Shown in pieces: positions 1 through 8,437 of a DNA stretch of 31,294 nucleotides. Source of the stretch: CAYYWV01 sp964531525 (GTDB lineage: Bacteria; Pseudomonadota; Alphaproteobacteria; JAAXGF01). The stretch covers positions 1 to 31,294 of the forward strand of contig CAZHDF010000020.1 of the NCBI GenBank assembly GCA_964531525.1, read 5' to 3'. Each line of letters begins with the position of its first letter. Position 1 is the stretch's first letter. The notes under the pieces were generated by a model. The model did not search any database, was not told where the DNA came from, and worked only from the letters and a program-made list of their open reading frames with translations. A program made the translations under genes and the position numbers.

Positions 1-1956
1 GGCGGCGACCGGATCGCGGCCGGGCTCGGGGCGAGCGCGATCCTCGGCGATCACGGCCGCATTACCCGCGACGAGACGCGGACGGTCGAGCGCGTCTCGA
101 CCCTGTTCGCCGAGCAGGGCGGCGACGACGCGATCACGGCGGGCGACGGCGGCAACGCGATCATCGGCGGCGCGGGCGCGGATGCCATCACCGCCGGCGC
201 GGGCGACGACGACATTCTCGGCGATCTCGGCTTCATCGCCTTCGCCGACGGGACGAGCGACGCCAACGATCTGGTCTCGACCGACGGCGCGATCGGCGGC
301 AACGATACGATCGACGCGGGCGACGGCGACAACGCGATCGTCGCGGGCCTCGGCGCGGATACCGTCACCGCCGGCGCGGGCGACGATACGATCATCGGCG
401 ACCACGGCCGCATCGCCCGCGACGCGGCGCGGGCGGTCGAGCGCGTCTCGACCCTGTTCGAAACCCTCGGCGGCGACGACACCGTCGCCACGGGCGCGGG
501 CGACGACGACGTGATCGGCGGCCTGGGCGGCGACGCCATCGCCGCCGGCGCGGGCAATGATGCGATCGTCGGCGATATCGGCGTCATCTCCCACGACGAC
601 GAAAGCACCGATAACCACGACCTGTTCGCGATCCTGCCCGGGATCGGCGGCAATGATGTGATCGACGCGGGCGCCGGCGACGACGCGGTGATCGGCGGCG
701 CGGGCGACGACCGGCTCGCGGGCGGCGCGGGCAACGATGCGATTCTCGGCGACCAGGGCCGCATCGCGCGCGACGCGAGCCACCGGGTCTCGCGCCTCGC
801 CACCAGCTTCCCGAGCCAGGGCGGCAATGATGCGATCCTGGGCGAGGCCGGCGATGATCTCCTGATCGGCGGGATCGGCGATGACCGCATCGAGGGCGGC
901 GACGGCAACGACGTCATCCTCGGCGACAACGGCATCATCGAGCGCGCCGGGCCGGGCGGGCCGTTCGCCCTGATCACCACCAGCGACCCGCTCCACGCCG
1001 GCGACGACGACATTTCCGGCGGCGCGGGCGACGACATCATGATCGGTGGTCAGGGGGCGGACCGATTGGTCGCGGGTCTCGGCGCCGACACGGTGATCGG
1101 CGATTCGGGCCGGGTGATCTTCACCGCCGCCGGCGCTCCCGCCATCATCGAGAGCATCGACCCGTTCCAGGGCGGCGCGGACCATCTCGACGGCGGGCCC
1201 GGCAAGGACTTCCTGATCGGCGGCTTCGGGCCCGACGCCTTCGTCGGCAATTCGGTCGACGACCTGCTCGCGGGCGACAATGCCCAGGTGACGCTTCTCG
1301 ACGGCCGGGTGGTGCGCGTCGATACCTTCATCCAGGGACCGAACGATCTGATCACGAACTCGGTCTTCACCCAGTTGATCGGCTTCCGCGCGGTCGAGGG
1401 CGGGTTGCCGCGTCGCGGCGGCGGCTTCGGTCCCGGCGGCGCGATACCGGGCGGCGGCATCTTCGTTCCGCCGGGAAGCGGTTTCTCGTTCTTCGGTCCG
1501 GTGACGGCCGATCCGCTGGGCGCGCCGTACCCGGTGTCGCTCGCGACCGAACAGGCCTTCGCCGACGTGCTCGGCGACCCGGACGACGAGGAGGACGAGG
1601 CCATCCGCTTCGCCTCGACCCGCACCCAGCTCGCCGGCCTGCTCCAGCTCGCGCTCGCCGGTTGGGAGGAGATCGCCCCGGACCCCGACGCCGCCTCCCA
1701 TGCCGACCCGAACGCCGCGCCCGAGGCCCCGGCGGAAGCGCCGCTTCTCGCGCGCGCCGAGGAAGCGGCCGAGGTCGCGGGGTCGGCGACCGTCTGGGTA
1801 CTCGACGAGGCGAGCGGCGCGCTGGTCGCAGCCGAGGACGGCGGCGAGCGGACGGCCCCGCTTCTCGATCTCGCCGCGCCGCTTCCCGGCGGTGCCGAGA
1901 TCATCGCCTTCGACGCCTTGAACGCGACCCCGGCGGAGGTGCCGGCGGAGCTCTAA
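1..1956 (+). CDS. RTX-type calcium-binding repeat protein, C-terminal part (5' end outside window)
   Basis: The frame is open from base 1, so only the last 651 residues are seen and the true start lies to the left. The first ~430 residues consist of glycine/aspartate-rich nonapeptides of the GGxGxDxxx type (for example GGAGADAIT, GAGDDTIIG), the parallel beta-roll that binds calcium outside the cell. Each block of about four nonapeptides is separated by a ~20-residue insert that starts with GDxGxI. After residue ~440 the repeats stop. A glycine/proline linker leads to a short acidic, alanine-rich C-terminus, the usual place of an uncleaved type I secretion signal, although no signal can be proved from sequence. 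Downstream adaptor and TolC genes on the same strand suggest it is their cargo. It could be an adhesin, S-layer-like protein or enzyme; the functional N-terminal domain is not in view. Confidence 0.85.
   Translation, partial: GGDRIAAGLGASAILGDHGRITRDETRTVERVSTLFAEQGGDDAITAGDGGNAIIGGAGADAITAGAGDDDILGDLGFIAFADGTSDANDLVSTDGAIGGNDTIDAGDGDNAIVAGLGADTVTAGAGDDTIIGDHGRIARDAARAVERVSTLFETLGGDDTVATGAGDDDVIGGLGGDAIAAGAGNDAIVGDIGVISHDDESTDNHDLFAILPGIGGNDVIDAGAGDDAVIGGAGDDRLAGGAGNDAILGDQGRIARDASHRVSRLATSFPSQGGNDAILGEAGDDLLIGGIGDDRIEGGDGNDVILGDNGIIERAGPGGPFALITTSDPLHAGDDDISGGAGDDIMIGGQGADRLVAGLGADTVIGDSGRVIFTAAGAPAIIESIDPFQGGADHLDGGPGKDFLIGGFGPDAFVGNSVDDLLAGDNAQVTLLDGRVVRVDTFIQGPNDLITNSVFTQLIGFRAVEGGLPRRGGGFGPGGAIPGGGIFVPPGSGFSFFGPVTADPLGAPYPVSLATEQAFADVLGDPDDEEDEAIRFASTRTQLAGLLQLALAGWEEIAPDPDAASHADPNAAPEAPAEAPLLARAEEAAEVAGSATVWVLDEASGALVAAEDGGERTAPLLDLAAPLPGGAEIIAFDALNATPAEVPAEL
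46..1290 (+). repeat. In-frame tandem repeat, alternating 174/177 bp (351-bp dimer)
   Basis: The GDxGxI marker codons start at 46, 220, 397, 571, 748, 922, 1099 and 1273. The steps are 174, 177, 174, 177, 174, 177 and 174 bp, that is 58 and 59 residues in strict alternation. Odd units carry an insert like GRIxRDxxRxVxRxxT; even units carry a different insert (e.g. VISHDDESTDNHD). The true unit is therefore a 117-residue dimer. The last odd unit (from 1099) has a diverged insert. Confidence 0.85.
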
Positions 1957-2008
1957 GACGATCGGAGCACTTGGAGTTTGGTTTGCAAGCCTTTCATTTC
2001 ATTTGCCT

Positions 2009-2016
2009 TTAACCAT
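2009..2016 (+). promoter_or_regulatory. CtrA half-site-like TTAACCAT in AT-rich leader of the DUF3467 operon
   Basis: The 142-bp gap between the RTX gene and the DUF3467 gene contains an AT-rich stretch (about 1978-2024) in otherwise GC-rich DNA. It includes an exact TTAACCAT, the half-site described for the alphaproteobacterial regulator CtrA, and a TATAAG hexamer at 2018-2023. No convincing -35 is visible. A weak GCCTT/AAGGC dyad (2005-2009 with 2021-2025) spans the site. A promoter for the downstream operon probably lies here; control by CtrA is only a suggestion. Confidence 0.3.
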
Positions 2017-2098
2017 TTATAAGGCGGTCGTGCCCATGCTGTCGTAAGATTCGCGGGCGGCGCGGTGCCGCGAACCCCACCAAAAACCGGGACGGAAG

Positions 2099-2395
2099 AT
2101 GAGCGAGAATCAGACAAGCGAGGCGCAATCGCCCGCGCGCGGCGAGACCCCCAAGGTCACATGGGACGATTCGGCGATGCGGAGTTCGTACGCGAACGTC
2201 TGCACGGTTTCGGCGACGCGCGAGGAGGTGTTCATCCTGTTCGGCACCAGCCAGGCCTGGCAATCGGGCCAGCAGGAGGTGACCGTGCGCCTGAGCGATC
2301 GCATGATCCTCAGTCCCTTCGCCGCCAAGCGGCTGGCGACGCTGCTCAACGCCGTGGTCAAGGATTATGAGAGCAAGCACGGCCCGCTCGCCTAA
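2099..2395 (+). CDS. DUF3467 family protein
   Basis: This is a 98-residue protein. After a polar ~20-residue lead it carries the family pattern: SSYANVCTV, then EEVFILFGT, a strand with VTVRLSDRMILSPFAAKRL, and LLNAVVKDYESKHG at the end. DUF3467 proteins are small, cytosolic and of unknown biochemical role. The start at 2099 is chosen because GGAAG lies just before it. It is the first gene of a run of same-strand genes (DUF3467, GAF-HlyD, M50, SecA-like, adaptor), with 44 bp to the next. That position suggests a cytoplasmic helper of the export machinery, perhaps a chaperone or assembly factor; this is inference from context only. Confidence 0.85.
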   Translation: MSENQTSEAQSPARGETPKVTWDDSAMRSSYANVCTVSATREEVFILFGTSQAWQSGQQEVTVRLSDRMILSPFAAKRLATLLNAVVKDYESKHGPLA

Positions 2396-2439
2396 CGGCG
2401 GCGCTTCGCACGCCCGCGCCTGACCGCCCCCCCAAAGCC

Positions 2440-4338
2440 ATGACCCGCGCGAACGCCGGCCCGTCGATCGCGTCCTCCCACGAGGCGGACGCGCGATCGC
2501 GGCCGGCCGACGTCGCCTTCGCCGACCGCGATCTGTGGCGCCGGCTCGCCGAGGCCGAAAGCCGCGAGGCCTTCTGCCAGGGCTGGCTCGCGCTGCAATG
2601 CGCGATGATCGCGGACGCGCGCCTCGGCTTCGTCGCCCTCGGTCCCGCCGAGAGCGGTCCCTTCACCCCGGTCGCCGCCTGGCCCGCCGGGCGCAAGCCC
2701 GACGAGGGGCTCGCCGCCGCCGCCGAACGCGCGCTCGCCGAGCGGCGCGGCGTGGTCGTCGAGCCCGCCGCCGACGATCCCGGCGACGACGCCGGCGCGC
2801 GGGTCGCCTATCCCATCCATGTCGAAGGCATCCTCCGCGGGGTGGTCGCGATCGAGGTCGCGGTGCGGGCGCGCGCGGGTCTCCAAGAGGTTTTGCGCCA
2901 GCTCCAATGGGGCGCGGCCTGGTTCGACGCCCTGCTCGGCCGCGAGCGCGCCGACAACGACGCCCGCGCCCGGGCGCGTCTCAAGCAAGTGCTCGACCTG
3001 GTCGCGACCGCGCTGGAGCGCGAGGACTTCCAAGGCGCGGCCATGGGCGTCGTGACCGAGCTCGCAACCCGGCTCGGCTGCGACCGGGTGAGCCTCGGCG
3101 TCCTGCGGCGCGGCCGCGCGCGGGTCGTCGCCCTGTCGCATTCGGCCCAGTTCGGCAAGGAAATGAACCTGGTGCGCGCCATCGCCCAGGCGATGGACGA
3201 AGCGATCGACCAGCGAACGACGGTGGTCTTCCCCGAGACCGGCGAGGGTGAACCCCGGATCACGCGGCTTCACGGCGCGCTCGCGCGCGACCACGGCTCG
3301 GGCGCGAGCCTCACGCTGCCCTTGTTCGCGGGCGCGCGGATCTTCGGCGCGCTCACCTTCGAGCGACCCGGGGACCGGCCCTTCGACCGCGCCACGGTCG
3401 ATCTGTGCGAAGGCGTCGCCGCCATGGTCGCGCCAATCCTGGACGCCAAGCACGCCGCCGACCGCTCGCCGATCCGCAAGCTGGGCGACGCGCTCGCCCG
3501 GCAACTCGCGCGCCTGCTCGGCCCGCGCCATTGGGGGCGCAAGCTGTTCGCGCTCGCCGCCCTGGGCGCGGTCGCTTTCTTCTCGATCGCGACCGGCGAG
3601 TTCCGCGTGACCGGCGAGGCGAGGCTCGAAGGCACGCTCCGGCGCATGATCGTCGCGCCCTTCGACGGCTATATCGCGACCGTCCGGGCGCGCCCCGGCG
3701 ACCAGGTACGCGCGGGCGCGGTGCTGAGCACGCTCTACGACGAGGATCTCAAGCTCGAGCACCTGCGCCTCAAGGGCCGCCGCCGCCAGCTCGAGCGCCA
3801 GTACAACGACGCCATGGCCGCGCGGCGGCTGTCGGAAGCCAACATCGTCACCGCCCAGATCGCCCAGACCGACGCCCAGATCGAGGCCGCCGAGGCGCAG
3901 CTCGCGCGCACCCGCATTACCGCGCCGTTCGACGGCTTGATCGTCTCGGGTGATCTCAGCCAGTCGCTCGGCGCCTCGGTCACGCGCGGACAGGTGCTCT
4001 ACGAGCTCACGCCGCTCGACGGCTACCGCGTGGTGCTGCGCATCGACGAGGGCGACATCGGCGCGGTCGCGGCCGGGCAAGTCGGCAACCTTTTGCTGAC
4101 GGCGCTGCCCGACGAGCCGCTTCCCTTCACGGTCACCAAGATCACCCCGGTCTCGACCCCCGGCGACGGTCGCAACTTCTTCGACGTCGAGGCCCGCCTC
4201 GCCACCGTCTCCGAACGCCTGCGCCCGGGCATGGAAGGCGTCGGCAAGATCGACGCGGGCGAGCGCAAGCTGATCTGGATCTGGACCTACAAGCTGGTCG
4301 ACCGGCTGCGCGTCTGGGCCTGGACCTGGCTGCCGTGA
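2440..4338 (+). CDS. GAF-domain / HlyD-type membrane fusion (adaptor) protein
   Basis: A 632-residue fusion. Residues ~25-165 look like a degenerate GAF fold. Residues ~180-345 are a clearer GAF domain (RLGCDRVSLGVL, SGASLTLPLF, RIFGALTFER). One membrane helix follows at ~367-385 (LFALAALGAVAFFS). Then comes an HlyD-type periplasmic part: a lipoyl-like half (MIVAPFDGYIATVRARPGD), a helical hairpin at ~430-485, the second lipoyl half (ARTRITAPFDGLIVSG) and a beta-barrel to the end. Ordinary HlyD proteins have only a short cytosolic N-terminus, so a ~365-residue cytosolic sensor is unusual and suggests that export is gated by a ligand or partner. There is no strong Shine-Dalgarno before 2440. 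The stop is 13 bp from the next start, consistent with one operon. Confidence 0.85.
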   Translation: MTRANAGPSIASSHEADARSRPADVAFADRDLWRRLAEAESREAFCQGWLALQCAMIADARLGFVALGPAESGPFTPVAAWPAGRKPDEGLAAAAERALAERRGVVVEPAADDPGDDAGARVAYPIHVEGILRGVVAIEVAVRARAGLQEVLRQLQWGAAWFDALLGRERADNDARARARLKQVLDLVATALEREDFQGAAMGVVTELATRLGCDRVSLGVLRRGRARVVALSHSAQFGKEMNLVRAIAQAMDEAIDQRTTVVFPETGEGEPRITRLHGALARDHGSGASLTLPLFAGARIFGALTFERPGDRPFDRATVDLCEGVAAMVAPILDAKHAADRSPIRKLGDALARQLARLLGPRHWGRKLFALAALGAVAFFSIATGEFRVTGEARLEGTLRRMIVAPFDGYIATVRARPGDQVRAGAVLSTLYDEDLKLEHLRLKGRRRQLERQYNDAMAARRLSEANIVTAQIAQTDAQIEAAEAQLARTRITAPFDGLIVSGDLSQSLGASVTRGQVLYELTPLDGYRVVLRIDEGDIGAVAAGQVGNLLLTALPDEPLPFTVTKITPVSTPGDGRNFFDVEARLATVSERLRPGMEGVGKIDAGERKLIWIWTYKLVDRLRVWAWTWLP

Positions 4339-4351
4339 TCCGCCGGACGCC

Positions 4352-6499
4352 GTGACCGAGTCGCTGTTCAGCCCGTCCTGGTACCGGGTCGCGGCGCTTC
4401 GCCCGCGGCTTCGCAGCCACGCCCATATCTTCCGCCACGTCTATCGCGGCGAGCGCTGGTATGTCCTCCAAGACGACGCGAGCGGACGCTTCCACCGCTT
4501 CTCGCCCCCGGCGCATACGGTGATCGCGCTGATGGACGGGCGCCGCGACCTCGACGAGATCTGGCGGCTCGCCTGCGCGCGCCTCGGCGACGACGCGCCG
4601 ACCCAGGACGAGGTAATCCAGCTTCTCGCCCGACTGCACGCGGTCGATCTCCTCAATTGCGACGTGCCGCCCAACATCGCCGAACTCGCGCGGCGCGAGG
4701 GTCGAATGCGGCGGCGGCGGCGGGTCGCCCGGTTCCTGAGCCCGCTCGCCGTCCGCTTCCCGCTGCTCGACCCAGACCGATTCCTCGACCGCGCGATTCC
4801 CTTCGTGCGCCCCCTGTTCGGTCCCCTGGGCGCCATGGTCTGGCTCGCGGTCGTCGGCTGGGCGGTGATGCTCGCCGCGATCCATTGGCAAGAGCTGACC
4901 GCCGACGTCACCGACCGGGTGCTGAGCGCGGAAAGCCTGGTGCTGCTCGCGATTCTCTTTCCCCTGGTCAAGGTGGTTCACGAGTTCGGCCACGCCTTCG
5001 CGACCAAGGTCTGGGGCGGCGAGGTCCACGAGATGGGCGTGATGCTGCTGGCGCTGATGCCGGTGCCCTACGTCAACGCCTCGTCGGCCTCGGCGTTCCG
5101 CGAGAAGCACCGGCGCATGGTCGTCGGTGCCGCCGGGATGCTGGCCGAGCTGTTCCTCGCCGCGCTCGCGATGTTCCTATGGACCCGGGTCGAGCCCGGA
5201 ACAGTGCGCGCCGGGGCCTACAACGTGATGCTGATCGCGGGCGTGACGACGATCCTGTTCAACGCCAACCCGCTGGTCCGCTTCGACGGCTACTACATCC
5301 TCTCGGACCTTCTCGAGATTCCCAATCTTTCGAGCCGGGCGACGCGTTACCTCGGCTATCTGATCCAGCGTTACGCCTTCGGCCTCGGCGAGGCGGAAAC
5401 GCCCGTCATGGCGCGCGGCGAGGCGCCTTGGCTCGGCGCTTACGCTTTCGCCTCGTTCGCCTACCGGATCATGATCGTTTCGGCGATCGTGTTCTACGTC
5501 GCGACCAAATACTTCTTCGTCGGCGTCGTCATCGCGCTTTGGGCGCTTCTGGCGATCGTCGTCCTACCGATGGTGAGACACGTGCGCTTTCTTCTCTTCG
5601 GTCCCCGGCTTCGCCATCGTCGCGGGCGCGCGCTCGCGGTGACCGGCGCGGCGCTCGCCGCCCTCGGCGCGGTGCTTTGGCTCGTCCCCGCGCCCTTCGC
5701 CACCCTGGCCGAGGGAATCGTCTGGATTCCCGAGCGCGCGACGGTCCGCGCCGGCGCCGACGGCGAAATCCTCCGGCTCGTCGCCTCGCCCGGCGAGCAC
5801 GTCGCCGCGGGCGCGCCGCTGGTGATCGCCGAGGACCCGGCCCTCGCCGCCCGGGTGCGGACGCTGGAGGCGCGGGTCGAGGAGCTCGCCCGCCGGCGCG
5901 AGACCCTGCTGGTCGAGGACCGGGTCCAGGCCGAGATCGCCCGCGAGGCGCTGGAGACCGCGAAGGCGCAGCTCGCCTGGGCGCGCGCGCGCCAGGACGA
6001 GTTGGTCGTGCGCAGTCCGGCCGCCGGCCGCTTCCTGGTCGTGGACCCGCAGGACCTGCCCGGGCGCTTCGTCCGCCGGGGCGAGCTTCTCGGCTATGTG
6101 GTCGACCCGGCCGAGGTGATCGTGCGCGTGGTCGTGCCCCAGGACACGGTGACCCTGGTGCGCGGGCGCACGCGCGGCGTCTCGGTGCGGCTCGCCGAGG
6201 ACGTCTGGACCCCGATCCCGGCGCGCATCGCGCGCGAGGTGCCGGCGGCGACCCAGCAGCTTCCCAGCCTCGCGCTCAGCACCGAGGGCGGCGGTGGCAT
6301 TGCCCTCGATCCCCAGGAGGGCGCGCGCGGCAAGGCGTTCCAGAGCCATTTCACCTTCGACCTCGCGCTCGACGCCGAGGCGGGGGTCGAACGCTACGGC
6401 GAGCGCGCCTTCGTGCGCTTCGACCACGGCCGCGAGCCCCTGGCGCGGCAATGGCTGCGCCGTCTGCGCCAACTTTTCCTGCGCGAGTTCGATGTCTAG
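4352..6499 (+). CDS. PqqD-like / M50 site-2 zinc protease / HlyD-like fusion membrane protein
   Basis: 715 residues, GTG start. Residues ~24-104 resemble a PqqD-type winged-helix domain (YVLQDDASGRFHRFSP ... LLARLHAVDLL), a fold used for peptide recognition. An M50 membrane protease core follows: HEFGH at 210-214 supplies two zinc histidines and the catalytic Glu, and NPLVRFDGYY at 306-315 supplies the Asp ligand, so the active site looks intact. About 7-8 hydrophobic segments lie between ~157 and 465. The last ~240 residues form an HlyD-like periplasmic part with two lipoyl-like halves around a coiled coil (~510-555) and a barrel. Its stop overlaps the start of the SecA-like gene by 8 bp. 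It may process or thread the RTX cargo or another substrate; known members of this architecture are annotated only generically. Confidence 0.85.
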   Translation: MTESLFSPSWYRVAALRPRLRSHAHIFRHVYRGERWYVLQDDASGRFHRFSPPAHTVIALMDGRRDLDEIWRLACARLGDDAPTQDEVIQLLARLHAVDLLNCDVPPNIAELARREGRMRRRRRVARFLSPLAVRFPLLDPDRFLDRAIPFVRPLFGPLGAMVWLAVVGWAVMLAAIHWQELTADVTDRVLSAESLVLLAILFPLVKVVHEFGHAFATKVWGGEVHEMGVMLLALMPVPYVNASSASAFREKHRRMVVGAAGMLAELFLAALAMFLWTRVEPGTVRAGAYNVMLIAGVTTILFNANPLVRFDGYYILSDLLEIPNLSSRATRYLGYLIQRYAFGLGEAETPVMARGEAPWLGAYAFASFAYRIMIVSAIVFYVATKYFFVGVVIALWALLAIVVLPMVRHVRFLLFGPRLRHRRGRALAVTGAALAALGAVLWLVPAPFATLAEGIVWIPERATVRAGADGEILRLVASPGEHVAAGAPLVIAEDPALAARVRTLEARVEELARRRETLLVEDRVQAEIAREALETAKAQLAWARARQDELVVRSPAAGRFLVVDPQDLPGRFVRRGELLGYVVDPAEVIVRVVVPQDTVTLVRGRTRGVSVRLAEDVWTPIPARIAREVPAATQQLPSLALSTEGGGGIALDPQEGARGKAFQSHFTFDLALDAEAGVERYGERAFVRFDHGREPLARQWLRRLRQLFLREFDV

Positions 6500-8414
6500 G
6501 GCGTTTGCCGTTCACGCGCCCCCCGAGGGCTTCTATGACGAGCGTCGCGAGGGCGACGAGAGCGCGCCCCCGCTTCTTCCCGCGCTACCGCCGGCGCGGC
6601 CCTTCCTGCGCGCCCGCGCCCGGGCGATCGCGACCGACGCCGAACGCGCGATGGCGGCGCTGGCGAACCGGAGCGACGAGGCGCTCCGGGACGCGGCGCG
6701 CGCTCTCGGCGCGATGCTGCGAAGTGGGGGCTTTCGCCGCGCCTTCGTCGCGGACGCGCTCGCGCTCGCCGCCGAGGCCGCGCGCCGCGCGTCGGAGCCA
6801 GCCCCCGGGCGCGAGACGCTCATCGCCGCCGCGGCGATTCTCTCGGGCGCGATCGCCGAGGCGAACGTCGGCGCCGATCCCGCGCTCGCCGCCGGGCTCG
6901 CCGCCACGGTCGCGGCGCTCGCCGGGGTGCCGGTTCATATTGTCGCGCCGGGCGAGACCCCCGCGGCCGAGGACCACGCGCGGCTCGCGCCGCTCTACCG
7001 GCGGCTGGGGCTGAGCGGCGCGCGGATCACCGCCGATCTTTCGCCCAAGGCGCGGCGCGCGGCCTATCGCGCGGCGATCGTTCACGCGCCGGTGCGCCAG
7101 CTTGTGCTCGACTATCTGCGAGACCGGCTCGCGCTGGGCGCGGATCGCGGGCCACTTCATCGCCGGCTCGAGCATCTGGGCGGCGAACCGGCGCGGCGGC
7201 TCGCATTGCGCGGCCTCCATTTCGCGATCGCGACCGAGGCCGACGCAATTCTGATCGACGGCGCCTTCTCGCCGGTTTCGGTCGCCGCGGGCAACGCGGC
7301 GGGCGACGAGGAGCGGCTGGCGCGCGAGGCGCTCGACCTCGCCGACGCGCTCGCCCCGGGCGCCGATTACCTGGCGGACGCGGGCGACGGCGCGCCGGCG
7401 CTGACCGACCGGGGCCGCGACCGGCTCGCCGCCCGGGCGCGCGATCTCGGCCCCCTTTGGGCGGCGCCCGCGCGGCGCGAGGAGAGGGTCGTGGACGCGC
7501 TCGCCGCGCGCCATCTGCTGCGCCGGGGAGAGCATTACCGGGTCGCCGACGGTCGTCTCGACCTCGTGCCCGGCCACGGGCTCGCGCCCGCGCATGCGCG
7601 CCGCCTGCGCCAGTTGCTCGAGGTTCGCGAGGGGCTCGCCGTCACCGCGCCCGGCGACCCGCTCGCGCGGCTCACCCACCGGCAGTTCTTTCGCCGCTAC
7701 CTGCGGCTCGCGGGCGTCGCCGCCACGGCGCGCGAGGCGGCGGCCGATTTCCGCGCGCTCTACCGGCTTCCCGTGGTCGCCGCGCGGACGCCCCGGCGGC
7801 CGATCGGACGGTCCGTCTTTCCCAGCTCCGAGGCGCGCGAGGCCCACCTGGTCGCGCGGATCGGACAATTACGCGCGGCGGGCCGGCGGGCGGTCGTCTG
7901 TCTGCGCCGCGCCGAGGTGGCCGAACGCCTCGCAGACCTTCTCGCCGCCGCCGGCATCGAGGCCGCCCGGCTGGGACCGGGGGCGCCGCCCCGGCCGCGT
8001 GGCGGAGACGCGCTTCCCTCGCCGCTTATCGTCCACGCCCCGGGGCGCGAGGCGGCGATCCTTCTCGCCCGCTTTATGGATGGCGCGCCGGTGGACGCGC
8101 TGATCGTCGCCGAGCCCCCCGACGACCGCCGGAGCGCGCGCGCGCTCGCCGACTGCGCCGGCGCGTCCGCGACGGTCGAGATCGTCGCGGCGCTCGACGA
8201 CGATCTGCTGGCCGCCGCGCGCGCGACCGTCCTCGGCCGCCTCGCCGCCCGGGCGGTCGAGCGCGACAGGCCGTTCGCGACCGCGCTCGCCTTTCGCGCG
8301 CTCGCCCAAGGCCAACGGCGGATCGAGCGCGCCCGGGCGCGGCTGCGCCGCGACCGCCGCCGGATCGAAACCCAATGGGCCGACGCGCTCGCCTTCTCGG
8401 GCCCCTCGGACTGA
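6492..8414 (+). CDS. SecA-like protein with degenerate ATPase motifs (predicted pseudo-SecA)
   Basis: 640 residues; ATG at 6492 overlaps the previous stop. It is colinear with the SecA motor. Residues 121-132, IAEANVGADPAL, align with SecA IAEMKTGEGKTL, so the Walker A Lys and Thr become Pro130 and Ala131. Residues 205-212 VLDYLRDR match FDYLRDN. Residues 241-261, GLHFAIATEADAILIDG onward, match SecA GLHFAIVDEVDSILIDE with the Walker B Asp changed to Thr248. LTHRQFFRRYLRLAGVAATA (394-412 region) matches the segment ending in GMTGTA. The usual TNMAGRGTDI becomes HAPGREAAIL (515-524), and GRSGRQGDPG becomes a stretch near ALADCAGASA (551-560). The helical C-terminal part is short, with no zinc-binding tail. 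The fold is probably kept but ATP hydrolysis lost. A structural or cargo-binding role in the export cluster is inferred. Confidence 0.8.
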   Translation: MSRAFAVHAPPEGFYDERREGDESAPPLLPALPPARPFLRARARAIATDAERAMAALANRSDEALRDAARALGAMLRSGGFRRAFVADALALAAEAARRASEPAPGRETLIAAAAILSGAIAEANVGADPALAAGLAATVAALAGVPVHIVAPGETPAAEDHARLAPLYRRLGLSGARITADLSPKARRAAYRAAIVHAPVRQLVLDYLRDRLALGADRGPLHRRLEHLGGEPARRLALRGLHFAIATEADAILIDGAFSPVSVAAGNAAGDEERLAREALDLADALAPGADYLADAGDGAPALTDRGRDRLAARARDLGPLWAAPARREERVVDALAARHLLRRGEHYRVADGRLDLVPGHGLAPAHARRLRQLLEVREGLAVTAPGDPLARLTHRQFFRRYLRLAGVAATAREAAADFRALYRLPVVAARTPRRPIGRSVFPSSEAREAHLVARIGQLRAAGRRAVVCLRRAEVAERLADLLAAAGIEAARLGPGAPPRPRGGDALPSPLIVHAPGREAAILLARFMDGAPVDALIVAEPPDDRRSARALADCAGASATVEIVAALDDDLLAAARATVLGRLAARAVERDRPFATALAFRALAQGQRRIERARARLRRDRRRIETQWADALAFSGPSD

Positions 8415-8437
8415 CCGCCCGCCACGGACAAGGACCC

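Noticed and set aside
46..1290. Regular ~174/177-bp periodicity considered as a CRISPR-like or structural DNA array
   Set aside because: The repeats stay in one reading frame and code for RTX nonapeptides; there are no short direct repeats with unique spacers.
6492..8414. Interpretation as an active second SecA (SecA2) or as a decaying pseudogene
   Set aside because: All nucleotide-binding motifs are altered, which speaks against an active motor. The frame is uninterrupted over 640 codons, overlaps its neighbour and keeps structural segments, which speaks against decay.
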